A stretch of 64,000 bases of DNA from positions 2,914,001 through 2,978,000 of the forward strand of contig JBCAQO010000007.1 of the NCBI GenBank assembly GCA_039111635.1, given 5' to 3'. The notes under the pieces were generated by a model. That model was not told where the DNA came from. It was given only the letters and a program-made list of their open reading frames with translations, and made no database searches. Positions 20,090-30,283 of the stretch are shown piece after piece. The position numbers and the translations under genes are program-made. The stretch is from Heterobasidion occidentale (Eukaryota; Basidiomycota; Agaricomycetes; Russulales; Bondarzewiaceae). Each line of letters opens with the position of its first letter. Positions within the stretch are counted from its first letter, which is position 1.

Positions 20090-23000
20090 CCTCTCCTTCA
20101 CCAGCCGAAGAGAGAGGGTCGAGGAAACTCAAGTATGATTCCCCGTCATATATTCGAATCGGAGCAATGAACAGTCACATTATTACCCCCATTCGACTTG
20201 ACGTGCGATTGACAACTCGAGGAAGAAGCGCTGGAGCCAGAGCTGCCATTGACTCAGCATGCGAAGGGATTTTGGTAAACGAAGAGTGGGTACAGAAGCA
20301 CAATCTCCCCACCTACCCTTTAAACCGCCCCATCCGCGTTCGCAACGTCGATGACACCATCAACAAGGCAGGCCTCATTCGACGAGGCCTAGACGCGAAT
20401 CTCACCGTCAAGGATAGACGAGGGAGAACTCACACTGAACGCGTCCAGATGTTCATCACCAATCTAGGGAAAGACGACATGCTCCTAGGAACGGATTGGT
20501 TGAAATACCACGACCCTTCCATCGGGTGGAGGCGCCGTGAGGTACACTTTGATCGATGCCCCACAGATTGCCAACAACCATATGGGTTTACCAAGGCAAG
20601 GGAAGAGCCTACCAAGAAGGCATGGCTAGCTAAACTACGCGGCGACAAGATTCCCCAGCGGACGAAACCGCATCTTATCTCGGAACCGGTAGGACCTTCG
20701 TGGACTTGGACTACAGAACAATGGAAACAAGTACCCGCGAAGGAGTGGAAAACTCGGTTCATAGAGTTACTCGAGCACAAATCCCGACAACGCAAAGCTC
20801 GGAATTGGCTCGAGGAACAAGTAACCGAAAGGAAGGAACGCCGGCAAGCTCAGCAAGAGGTAGCCCAGGGCGAAGCTTCAGGAAAAGTCGCTGAAGAAGC
20901 GCAAACACCGTTTGACTCCTCCGCAATGGAAAGCACAGGAGAACCCGTCATTAGGAAGGTAGCTCCAGAACCCTCGGGGTTCGCAAGCTTTGACAAAGAT
21001 CTAGAGGAAGAAATCGACACCACCGACTTGAAAGGTCGAGTGCCGACAGAATATCATTCTTACCTCGACATCTTCAGCGAACGACGATCACAGAGGCTTC
21101 CCCAACATACAATATGGGACCACGCGATAAACCTCAAACCATCTTTTTTACCCCAGGCCCCGCGGATATTTCCTCTGAGCCCGGAAAAGCATGATGAGTT
21201 AGGGAAGTTCGTCAAGGAGCACCTTTCCAGAGGAACAATACGTCGGTCAACAGCGCATAGCGTGGCCTCTTTCTTTTTTGTAAGCAAGAAAGATGGGAAG
21301 CTCCGTCCGGTACAAGACTATCGTCACCTTAACGAACACACCATTCGAGACGTCACCCCCCTGCCATTAATCCAAGAACTATTGGATATTATTAAAGGCG
21401 CAACGGTGTTCTCGAAACTCGATGTTCGGTGGGGATATAACAACGTGCGCATCAAGAAAGGAGACGAATCCAAAGCGGCCTTCGTCACACCCTTGGGACT
21501 CTTCGAACCTACAGTAATGTTCTTTGGGCTCTGTAATTCCCCGGGAACCTTCCAAGCCATGATGAACATGATCTTCCAGGAACTCATCCTGGCCCGGAAA
21601 ATAGCGGTATATATGGACGACATCCTCATCTTCACGAAAACCACAGCAGAACATGTTGTGATTCTTCGGCGAGTCCTCCAAATTCTGCGCGACAACGATC
21701 TTTATCTCAAACCAGAGAAGTGTGAGTTCCACAAGGAGAAGCTGAACTACCTTGGGTACACGATTTCAAAAGACCACGTCGCTATGGAAGACTCGAAGAT
21801 TGAAGCTATCCAGGAATGGCCCATCCCACGCACAGTTCGCGACATCCGCTCTTTCTTGGGCCTAGGGAACTTCTACCGACAATTCATTGATAAATTCTCC
21901 TTGATCGCCCGACCCCTGCATGACCTCACAAAGAAAGATATGAGATGGGACTGGACCACGGAGTGCCAGCAGGCGTTTGATCGACTGAAGAAAGCCTTTG
22001 TCAGTCAACCCGTCCTGCTATACCCTGACCCGATGCGCCCCTACCGGCTCGTTACCGACGCTTCCCTCGCGGCATACGGTGCAGTCCTCTTACAGGAAGG
22101 ACCTGATAATGACTGGCACCCCGTGGCATACCTCTCGGGATTGTTCTCACCGGCCGAACGGAATTACGACGTACATGATCGCGAACTCCTTGCTATTATC
22201 AAGGTGATGGAGCACTGGAAACACTACCTCGAAGGCGCTCGACACCCTTTTGAAGTCTGGACGGACCATAAGAACCTAGAACACTTTCAGATGGCGCGCG
22301 ACCTGTCAAGGCGACAAGTGCGCTGGAGCCTGTTTTTGTCCTGATTTGACTTCCAGCTCAGTTACAAGGCCGGAACTACGAATCATGCCGATGCTCTGTC
22401 CAGGCGTCCAGACCTTAGTGAGGGGGTGGAATCTGATAACAAGGCACAGACTCTACTTCCGTCTAGACTTTTCACCGAGTCCAGCGAAACTCTAGTAGAA
22501 CCAAGCGAAGGCATACACATCAAGGCAACGGAACTCGTATCCTCGGACATCCTCTCCCTTATTCGACACTCGCGCTCGGAACACGATTTGCTGGTTGGTG
22601 TCGCCCTCAAGAAATTGCTGGAGAAAGGACCAAACGCAATGAAGGGCGACCTAGGAAAATGGACACATGAAGATGGTATCACAAGACGCAACAGTTATAT
22701 ATGTGTCCCGAAGGACGATCTCCTTCGACGAATGATTGTCAAAACGCACCATGACACTATGGCTACAGGACACCCGGGCCGAGCAAAGACCTTAGAATTG
22801 GTCCAACGCCATTATTGGTGGTCAAGCATGACCAAATTTGTACATGCATATGTGGATGGATGCGCAGTCTGCCAATCCACCAAGAACCTACCCCATAGGA
22901 CCCATCCACCAATCCAACCATTAGAAACCACAAACGTCCCTTGGCGCTTCATCTCCACCGACTTCGTAACAGACCTTCCAGAAAGCAGAGGCTACGACTC

Positions 23001-24021
23001 GATAAATGTGGTAGTCGATCAAGGCCTGTCAAAAGGAATAGTCATAACCCCGTGCAAAAAGACAATCACGGCCGAGGAAACTACGACGCTCTTCCAGGAC
23101 AATGTGTTCAAACGATATGGACTACCAACCAAGGTGGTGTCCGACAGAGGTCCTCAATTTGCGGCAAAGTTCACAAGGGAACTATGGAAAGGAATGGGAA
23201 TCTCCCCTGCCCTCAGCACGGCTTACCACCCCCAAACGGACGGAGAAACAGAACGGGTAAACCAAGAGATCGAGCAATTCTTGCGAGTGTTTTGTAACTA
23301 CCACCAAGACAATTGGGTAGACTTGATCCCCTTCGCAGAATTCTCCCACAACACTCGGAAGCACTCCGCCACTGGGAAGTCGCCGTTTGAAATCCTCTAC
23401 GGGTTCAATCCACCATATTCGGTCGACTCAGCTCTGGAGACCAAGGTGCCCGCAGTAACTGAACACTTGCAGCTAATCAAAGAAGTCCAAGAAGATGCGG
23501 CTGCAAGTCTACAAATAGCAGCGCAGCATGCCAAGGACCGGGACCTACACAGAAAACTTCCGCAGTGGGAAGTAGGAACCCAAGTTTGGCTAGAAGGAAC
23601 CCATATTCGGACGACTCATCCGAAATTCAAGCTAGCACCCAGGCGCTATGGCCCCTTTTCGGTGACCGAAAGAATCGGCTCTCTGGCTTATCGGCTGAAA
23701 ATACCCGAAACGTGGAAGATACACCCGGTATTTCATGCCTCCATACTCACGGAATATCACGAGACAGAGGCCCACGGAAGGAACTTCCCCAGACCTGCCC
23801 CAGAGATCTTGAATGAAGAAGAACACTACGAAGTGGAGGCTATTCTAGATTCAAGACGACAGGGACGAGGGACTAAGTACCTTGTCAAGTGGGTCGGATA
23901 CTCCGAAGCCGATAACACCTGGGAACCCTTTGCCCTCCTCAAAGATACGGCCGACGAGGCGCTTCGTGAATTCCACGAAAGCTACCCAGACAAACCCCGA
24001 CCTGCGGAGATTAAGCTTTAG
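20076..24021 (+). pseudogene. pol of E1: PR-RT-RNaseH-IN-chromodomain, one nonsense codon
   Basis: The pol frame lies at -1 to gag and is open from within the last gag codons through an internal ATG at 20167. Order: retropepsin-like domain (AAIDSACEG at 20245-20271, with DSA where DSG or DTG is usual); reverse transcriptase (LRPVQDYRHLN, FFGLCNSPGTFQ, catalytic YMDD near 21610); RNase H (LVTDAS, DRELLAII, WTDHKNL); integrase with HHCC (HHDTMATGH ... CAVCQ) and the DDE residues in STDFVTD, VSDRGPQF and TERVNQEIEQ; then a chromodomain (EEHYEVEAILDSR, YLVKWVGYSEADNTWEP). TGA at 22342-22344, CGA in E3, splits RNase H from integrase. Everything else is open, so this is the best-preserved pol in the window. 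Confidence 0.93.
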
Positions 24022-24082
24022 AAAAGTATAAAAAGGGAGAGACGCCCCACCTCTTTCAAAGCAAGAATCCTCCCACTAGTAT

Positions 24083-25404
24083 ATGTCCGACCACTCCTCC
24101 CTTGAGTACTCCCCTGAACGTGCCATGCTCATCGATGACGGAACTACCTCCTCCCCTTCAAGAAACCCCTCACCAGACATCATTCTGGCTGTGGCCAACC
24201 CCGACACTGGACGCCCTAGCCGAGGCAGCCGCCCAGCGACTCCAGAAGGAATTCCCATACCAATCGTTGTCCACCAGACCGCGCTCGCCGTCGAAGATCG
24301 AACGAGTTCCCGAGCCTCACCCAAGTTTGAGAGAACTCATGACGAGCACGATGAAGGACACCAGGAAGAAAGAAGACCTACTCTGTCAACGCCTCCGCGA
24401 CCGACGACAGCGCTGGCTCAAGGAGACACAAGGCAGGAAATGAGAAGCGGAAGAAGACCGGGAAACCCTGCAGACCTGGAACCGCCTACAGTTGCTGAGA
24501 GAGGTGTACAAGAACCAGCAACGGCTGGTGCATCGGCTGCCAGGACCAGAGGACCCCCTACCGGTAGTGGAGATCTGCACCCTGGAGAGCTGGAAGGGCT
24601 AGGAGATGCGCTGCTCCAGCGCACCACCATCTCCGCGGGCAACCAGGGAGCGAGAGCGACGACATACCCCGACGCCTCGCTGACGCGAGCGACCAGGTCA
24701 GGCTTCTGGCCTATGCAGATGATCATAGGGCCGCCTCCTGGTATGCCCGAGGAAATAATGGGGCTTACGCCTTACTCATTCATCTGGACGAGTTCTCATC
24801 CTTCATCAATCTGGAGCTCCTACCCGCCCTCATCTCATGCACCGACACAAGACACTCCTCCCATGCCCACCCCGTTCGGATTGACCCATTCCGCGCCCAA
24901 CCATGGAGCGAAGCCAGCAGAGCGATACCGGCTACAAGTAGCCGAGACGCAACCGTCCAGACAGAACACGTCTGGACTACGGTTCAATGACAGGCACAAA
25001 GGGATCGAGAGGCCCTTCCTCCCACTTCTACAGGACAATCCACCGGGCAGGACGCCGGAGGCAGCCATGAAGAGCATCCTCCAAGGTATAGGAGAAACGA
25101 GGGACGGGGAAACCAGAGGACAAGGGCGATTCTTCAGCCCAGGCGAAGCAGTCCTAGAAGAACTCGACCAAGAGATTTGCCAACTCCAAACCGTCCTCGA
25201 GATAATCGAGCTGAAGGAGCGCATCCACACATTGGTAGAAGAACTCCAATCCGCCAGCGCCCGACTCAGCGAACTACTTCCTGGACTCGAGCGGAACTAG
25301 AAGCCTGGGACGAGGTCGAAGATGGCAATTACGACGACATCGACCCCTATTACAGGCCAGATGAAGGGTATGGGGATTACGGGGACATTGGCGGAGGATA
25401 TTAG
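24083..25404 (+). pseudogene. extra coding region after pol (ORF3) of E1
   Basis: A 405-aa frame is open at 24083-25300 (starts MSDHSS, Pro/Ser/Thr-rich, coiled-coil-like end LEELDQEICQLQTVLEIIEL). However, comparison with E3 shows that the frame under coding constraint changes along the region. At 24135-24590 the +1 frame relative to it is conserved (LDALAEAAAQRLQKEF, LVHRLPGPEDPLPVVEIC). At about 24700-24990 the +2 frame is conserved (LLAYADDHRAASWYARGNNG, FINLELLPALI). At 25130-25300 the 405-aa frame is conserved, and at 25270-25404 the frame ending EVEDGNYDDIDPYYRP is. Function unknown; it occupies the place of env in other elements but has no membrane or signal segment. Confidence 0.6.
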
Positions 25405-27945
25405 GCAAGGGAGTTGAGGAACCCCTGGCCTTTATCACGGTGACGGAGAGGGAAGGACCCTCCGCACCACAGGTACTGGTTTCACGCACAGGACGCCGGA
25501 ACGGACGTCCTGCATGACGTTAAACTGTGAAAAGATAAGAAGGCAGGGGAAGTACCTGACCATTTTGCGTTGCAGCCCTCCGGTCTCAAGACAAGGACAA
25601 GCATCTAACACTCTCGTTGTCAAGAGGTATTCTGACAAGCGAATCGGGCGTCCCGCTTGGATCCCCAGTTTTACAGGGCCCTTTCCGCATCAGGAGGCCC
25701 TTAGGATTCACAACATAACCTTGGTACTGGTACATGAATGATGCATGAATATTGGTGGGAAATCGTGTTGCATGTTCGCCGTTGGGGAACGGTGGACCAA
25801 CCTCGCTGTCAAGGTCTGACAGGTGTCTTGGACGTCCCACTTTGGATCTCCGGTTTTACAGGGTCGTTTCCGCATTAGGGGACCCTATCTGCGATGCAGG
25901 AACTAATGGCCGCACTCCATTAGTAACCCAAAACGGAGAAAATACATCCGCAACGATGTAAAACTACGAAAGGCTTGGTCCGCAATGACGATAAACTAGT
26001 TACCGTCCGGAACGACGCTAAAGCTACCAAGACCCTCGGAGCGTGGTTGTATTCTGGCAGACGGTGGAAGGGAGGGCCTCCACCGTTGCGGAACCCTGCC
26101 GACTAGGTTGAGGCGCTTCCATATTCCATACGCCCTACAGTAAAAGAATATGGGGTCGACACGGTTCAATTCTGTGCGAGGGGTTTGGGGACGTGGAGCG
26201 GGTTGTCAGTCTTCCGACAAGACCACAACTACTCCATGGCGCTCCCATTCTACCCTTGAAGTCCGAAGCAAGGATTCCGCTTCAAGGGCCAGTCAAGAGG
26301 CAACTGGGATTGTGCCTCAGGTTTAGGACGTCCGCAATGACTATAAACTACGGCCACCCTCCATGGCGTTAAACTGGGATCACCCTTTCCTTACAGGGTC
26401 ATGAGCAGTGTCCAAACATGAGATATGTTTTAGCATTGCTGCGTCCGCAAAGACGTTAAAATTACCACTCCTTTCAGCACAGGAGATGTCAATTGACATT
26501 GTTGTTGACACCACGATGTTGATCTAGTCCGTAATGACGATAAACTATTATCCCTCGTCCTAGGGATCGTATTGGAGCTAGAATTACCGTTTCTAGCTGC
26601 AATAGTCCGAAATGACCTTAAACTACCCTCACCCCGGAGGATTAAATCTATCGAGGCTCGGGAGGTTCAAGCCAGGCGATAGCGGACGTCCGCAATGACT
26701 ATAAACTAGTTGCCGTCCTTCATGACGATAAACTGAGCTGCCCTTCTGTCTACAGGGCCATGTGAGTTGTGTCAAAATAGGCTTAAAGTCTATTTTCACA
26801 ACTCTATAAGTTATCCGGTTTGATATAGTATAAACCGTCACCATCCTTCCTCAATGGGAACCCTGTCAAGATGGCTGTACTTGGTCTAGGGCCCTATGTG
26901 CATCACCGATGAATGTTCCGGCGCACAGAAAAGGTCTACCATCTTGTTTACAGGTACTCCTACGTTGGAAGATGGATAGGTCCACAACGACCTTAACCTA
27001 AACTAGTAGGGCAGTCCGCAACGACTTATGTATAAACTAGCCTCAGTCTGCAATGACTTAAGGATAAACTAGCCGACGTCCGCAAAGACGCAAAACTACG
27101 GACGTCCGGCACGACGTTAAACTACCAGGACATACCTTACGCTGACCCCGCAATAATTACCATCAAGGTGGATACCATGGTCTATTCAAGAGACCATGGG
27201 GTTCAAAGTCTATTCTTCATAGTCCTTACCTCGTGTTCAATACGCGGAGCGCTGCTACATGCTTGCTCCCTTGTGAAAAACAAACTCTGGACGAACACTC
27301 AATCTCTAACCAGGACGGGCCGCCGTATGGGGCTGACAGAGTTAGGGATCTTCAAAGGGGTCTTGCCGGACTCAAAACAAGTCGAGAAAAGTCTATTCCC
27401 GATAGGTTGGTGGGCCTAAGCCTTAGTAAAGCGATCAACCCACACACCTGGAGTCCCCCTCGATACCGGAGATCAAGGAGATGAAGATCTATCCTGGAAA
27501 CACTGAAGCATGGCCTTCGGCACTTTGGAAGAAGAAGACACACACACCCATCCACAGACGAGTTTCTATTTCATCTTATAATCATTCGCACGACACCTTT
27601 CTGTATCGTCGCCAGAGAAAATACTGGCTTATCAAACCTACCAGGGAGCCCTGGTTGAGTAGCTGCCTATCGACTCTAGGAGTGTACTCACACAAAACGT
27701 ACGGTGAAGGAAGAACACCGAGGGCGACGCAATATTGTGGCTGATATTGCTATGAGCCTGGATCAAACAGCTCAACGGAGAAGGAAAACTCCTAGGCGTT
27801 GTAAACGACGTAGGTCGGTCTTCGCCCCAGAAAACGAAGCGATATTGGGAAAAACGCATCCCAATCTGTCTTGACGACCAGAAAGCAATTGTACGTGGAA
27901 TGACGATGAAGCTCAAGCGAGTAGTCCCCTCAGGAGTTGGGACCT
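25405..27945 (+). repeat. hairpin-cassette array in the 3' region of E1
   Basis: About 2.5 kb without a long ORF. A motif close to GTCCGCAATGACGATAAACT occurs about 16 times (for example 25507, 25978, 26005, 26329, 26529, 26606, 26689, 26714, 27013, 27044, 27077, 27102). Between motifs lie cassettes that usually hold a short hairpin (CCCT...AGGG or CTCC...GGAG type) and then a longer one, such as AGCTAGAA...TTCTAGCT (26576-26598) and GAGTTGTG...CACAACTC-type arms (26764-26804). Two further hairpins share the TTTCCGCAT loop (25675-25701 and 25858-25886). The function is unknown: it could be RNA structure for packaging or export, or a recombination substrate. Confidence 0.75.
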
Positions 27946-27955
27946 AGAAAGGGGG
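27946..27955 (+). promoter_or_regulatory. polypurine tract of E1
   Basis: AGAAAGGGGG three bases before the 3' LTR; the usual plus-strand primer site. The same tract is at 61932-61941 in E3 and is split by the LINE in E2. Confidence 0.8.
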
Positions 27956-27958
27956 TAA

Positions 27959-28546
27959 TGTTATGACTTGACCGATCGGGGCCCTTCGGGGTCGGTCTAA
28001 CTGATGGATCAAGCATCACATGCTAGGCGGCTCCACTACGGAGCGTACATCAAGGTATTCGGCATGTCTTTAGGAGCCGACAAGACCAATGGTTCTTCAA
28101 GACATCGGTAGAGGCTATATGAGAGGGACATGAGGCTCACAGAGTTCACACAGTAATATGAGAGGCATTCACATGCCATGGGCTTAGGGCTTATGGGTAA
28201 GCACCTCGTCGCACCATGATGGATCAGTGCTACTGGAGAAGTACAAGAGCAGGCGCCGGCAGAGAAAGACGGCGGCCACAGCTCTCCTAGGATGGAAACC
28301 TGGAGAAGCATACGAACTCTTACCCTATACCCCATACAGTATATAAGGCCCATAGAATAGGCTGAGGATCTTCAGTCTATTCTCTTCGTTCCCCTGTATC
28401 TACACATACAGGATTCTTAGAGCCAAATATTATCCCCTCCTGTATCATCGCCTGATACAGTCGAGACTTCGCCCACCACTCAGTCCATTGTGCAACCTAG
28501 GGAAGAACCTGTTACTCTTGGGTTACTGAACAAGCAGTTTGTAACA
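27959..28546 (+). repeat. 3' LTR of E1
   Basis: 588 bp, two differences from the 5' LTR, followed by the TSD CTGCC and then the interrupted E2 leader. Confidence 0.95.
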
Positions 28547-30206
28547 CTGCCACACTCTCTCTCATAACCCTCGTCGGCAGAGCCATAGACCTCCAGCAAA
28601 GAGTGTTACTTCACACACCCTGGAGCAAGACCTAGGCCTAGGATTTCCACCAGGCACTAGACGAACCAACAACCAACTTCGACAGAACAATCGTCCTATC
28701 CATCAAAGGGGAAACTGCTGGTATTACTCCGACACCAATTGGCCAGCTCCCCCAAACTTTGATAATTGCTCATACCGAGAAGGACAATATTACTTCACAA
28801 GAGAAGACGAGACAGAAGCTGAGTGGGCTTGGGACGAAATAGCAGAAGACTGGGTAGAGAGACCCCAGTACAGAAACCCCAAACCGGAAATCCTGGATAC
28901 ATTGGAAGAAGAAGAAGGAACATCCAAGTCCGAATCCTCGGATATTCAAACACCGATCAACACCCGAAATATTGAAGACAATACCATTATGTCAACAAAT
29001 CCTACAGACCCCCCTGCAATCACATCGTCCAGAAGGGGAAAGCTTAAACTCCCTGATAACTTCGAGGGAGACAGAACACAATCACAGAAATTTATCATGA
29101 ATTGCCTCCTCCTTTTTACAGCAGAATCGGACCGGTACAAGACGGATGAGGACAAAGTTTCCCTCGCCCTCTCATGTATGAGATATGGAACGGCTGGTGT
29201 GTGGGCAGAAAGCTTCCTGAAGAAGACAGTTGGGGCAACCCCACCCAAAGCCCTCGGGACTTGGACCGACTTCTACGACAAGTTTAAACTTCAGTTCAAG
29301 GAAACAAACCTTATGGACAAGGCCCGAAGCGCTCTCATGTCTTTCTCTCAAGGGAAGATGACAGTGGATGAATACTCCAATCAATTCATCCTTATAGCCG
29401 CTGACACCGACATCACCGACAAGGAACAAGTTCCTTACTTCTAGAGAGGGCTCGATCTGAGGGTCATGGACAAAATCTATGACAAAGAAACACCGCCGAA
29501 GGACACGATCCAAGACTGGGTCAATACTGCCTGTGAAATAGATGGACGCTTGAGAGCCTGAAGTGCTCAAAAGGCGATCCTTGCCAACTCCACCTCATTG
29601 CAAAGCGACTTCCTCAATCGCTTTCACCTCTAACCCGCTCGCTGCTATAATTCTACCAATGCCCCTCGCAGAATGAACAACCAGGTGGTTGATATGGACA
29701 TCGACGCCTCTTGCAAGTGAGACGCCAATCGAAACAAGCGTGTATACGATGGCAAGCCCCCTACCTGTTGTTTTAACTGTGGGAAATCAGGGCATTGGGC
29801 GTCTGATTGCCGTTCCCCTCGTAGAGGTGTTCTCCCTACTCGAGGAAATCTGCGCAAGTTGATGGGCGGAGGAAGTAGAAGAACTCGCGCTACAGACATG
29901 GAGGATGAAGACGAGCAAGAATCCCCACTAGGAGACGATGCGGGACTTCATCAAGGACTGGAGGAGGGGAGTTCTCATGGCCACCACCGTCGGCTATCAC
30001 AACCTGGTAATTCGGTGGAACGTGAGGACTCTCCCGCAAGGAGCAGGGGATCAGGCCAGAGCAATGGAGAGCGCTACGTACCGCCTAACGGACAACAAGG
30101 CAACGGACCCGTCCGTGATACTAATGGCGTCCGAGCACTCTTCCAAGAAGTAGGGGAGGCCAAGGCCAAACAGATGTTGGTGGATCTGGCAGAGGATTTT
30201 TCCTGA
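28547..30206 (+). pseudogene. leader and gag of E2 (degenerate)
   Basis: The E2 leader resumes at CTGCCACACTC. Gag starts at ATG 28989 and is open to TAG at 29442-29444, the same stop as in E1. Further stops (for example TGA near 29560, TAA near 29632 and TGA near 29718) break the nucleocapsid part. The CCHC knuckle CFNCGKSGHWASDC remains near 29770-29812, and the tail ends DLAEDFS at 30206. Most stops are CAG, CAA or CGA codons changed by C to T. Confidence 0.9.
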
Positions 30207-30283
30207 CCTCTCCTTCACCAGCCGAAGAGAGAGGGTCGAGGAAACTCAAGTATGATTCCCTGTCATGTATTCAAATTGGAGCA

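Larger units (their letters stand above)
17819..28546 (+). mobile_element. Ty3/gypsy chromovirus E1 (youngest full-length copy, nested in E2)
   Basis: 10.7 kb, flanked by the TSD CTGCC (17814-17818 and 28547-28551), inserted in the E2 leader 52 bp after its LTR. The 588-bp LTRs differ at only two positions (18130/28270 and 18400/28540), so the insertion is recent. Order: LTR, self-priming site, gag (CCHC), pol in the -1 frame (PR-RT-RNaseH-IN-chromodomain), an extra coding region, the hairpin-cassette region, polypurine tract, LTR. Despite its youth it has two stops in gag and one in pol, so it was probably mobilised by proteins of another copy. Confidence 0.95.

Noticed and set aside
24083..25300. 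405-aa frame as a simple env-like gene
   Set aside because: It has no signal peptide or membrane helix, and for most of its length the codon-position pattern between copies supports other frames. Kept only as a region.
17188..28546. Two tandem gypsy elements sharing LTRs
   Set aside because: The CTGCC duplication and the interrupted leader show that one element is inserted in the other. LTR pairing by sequence (17188 with 44249; 17819 with 27959) agrees.
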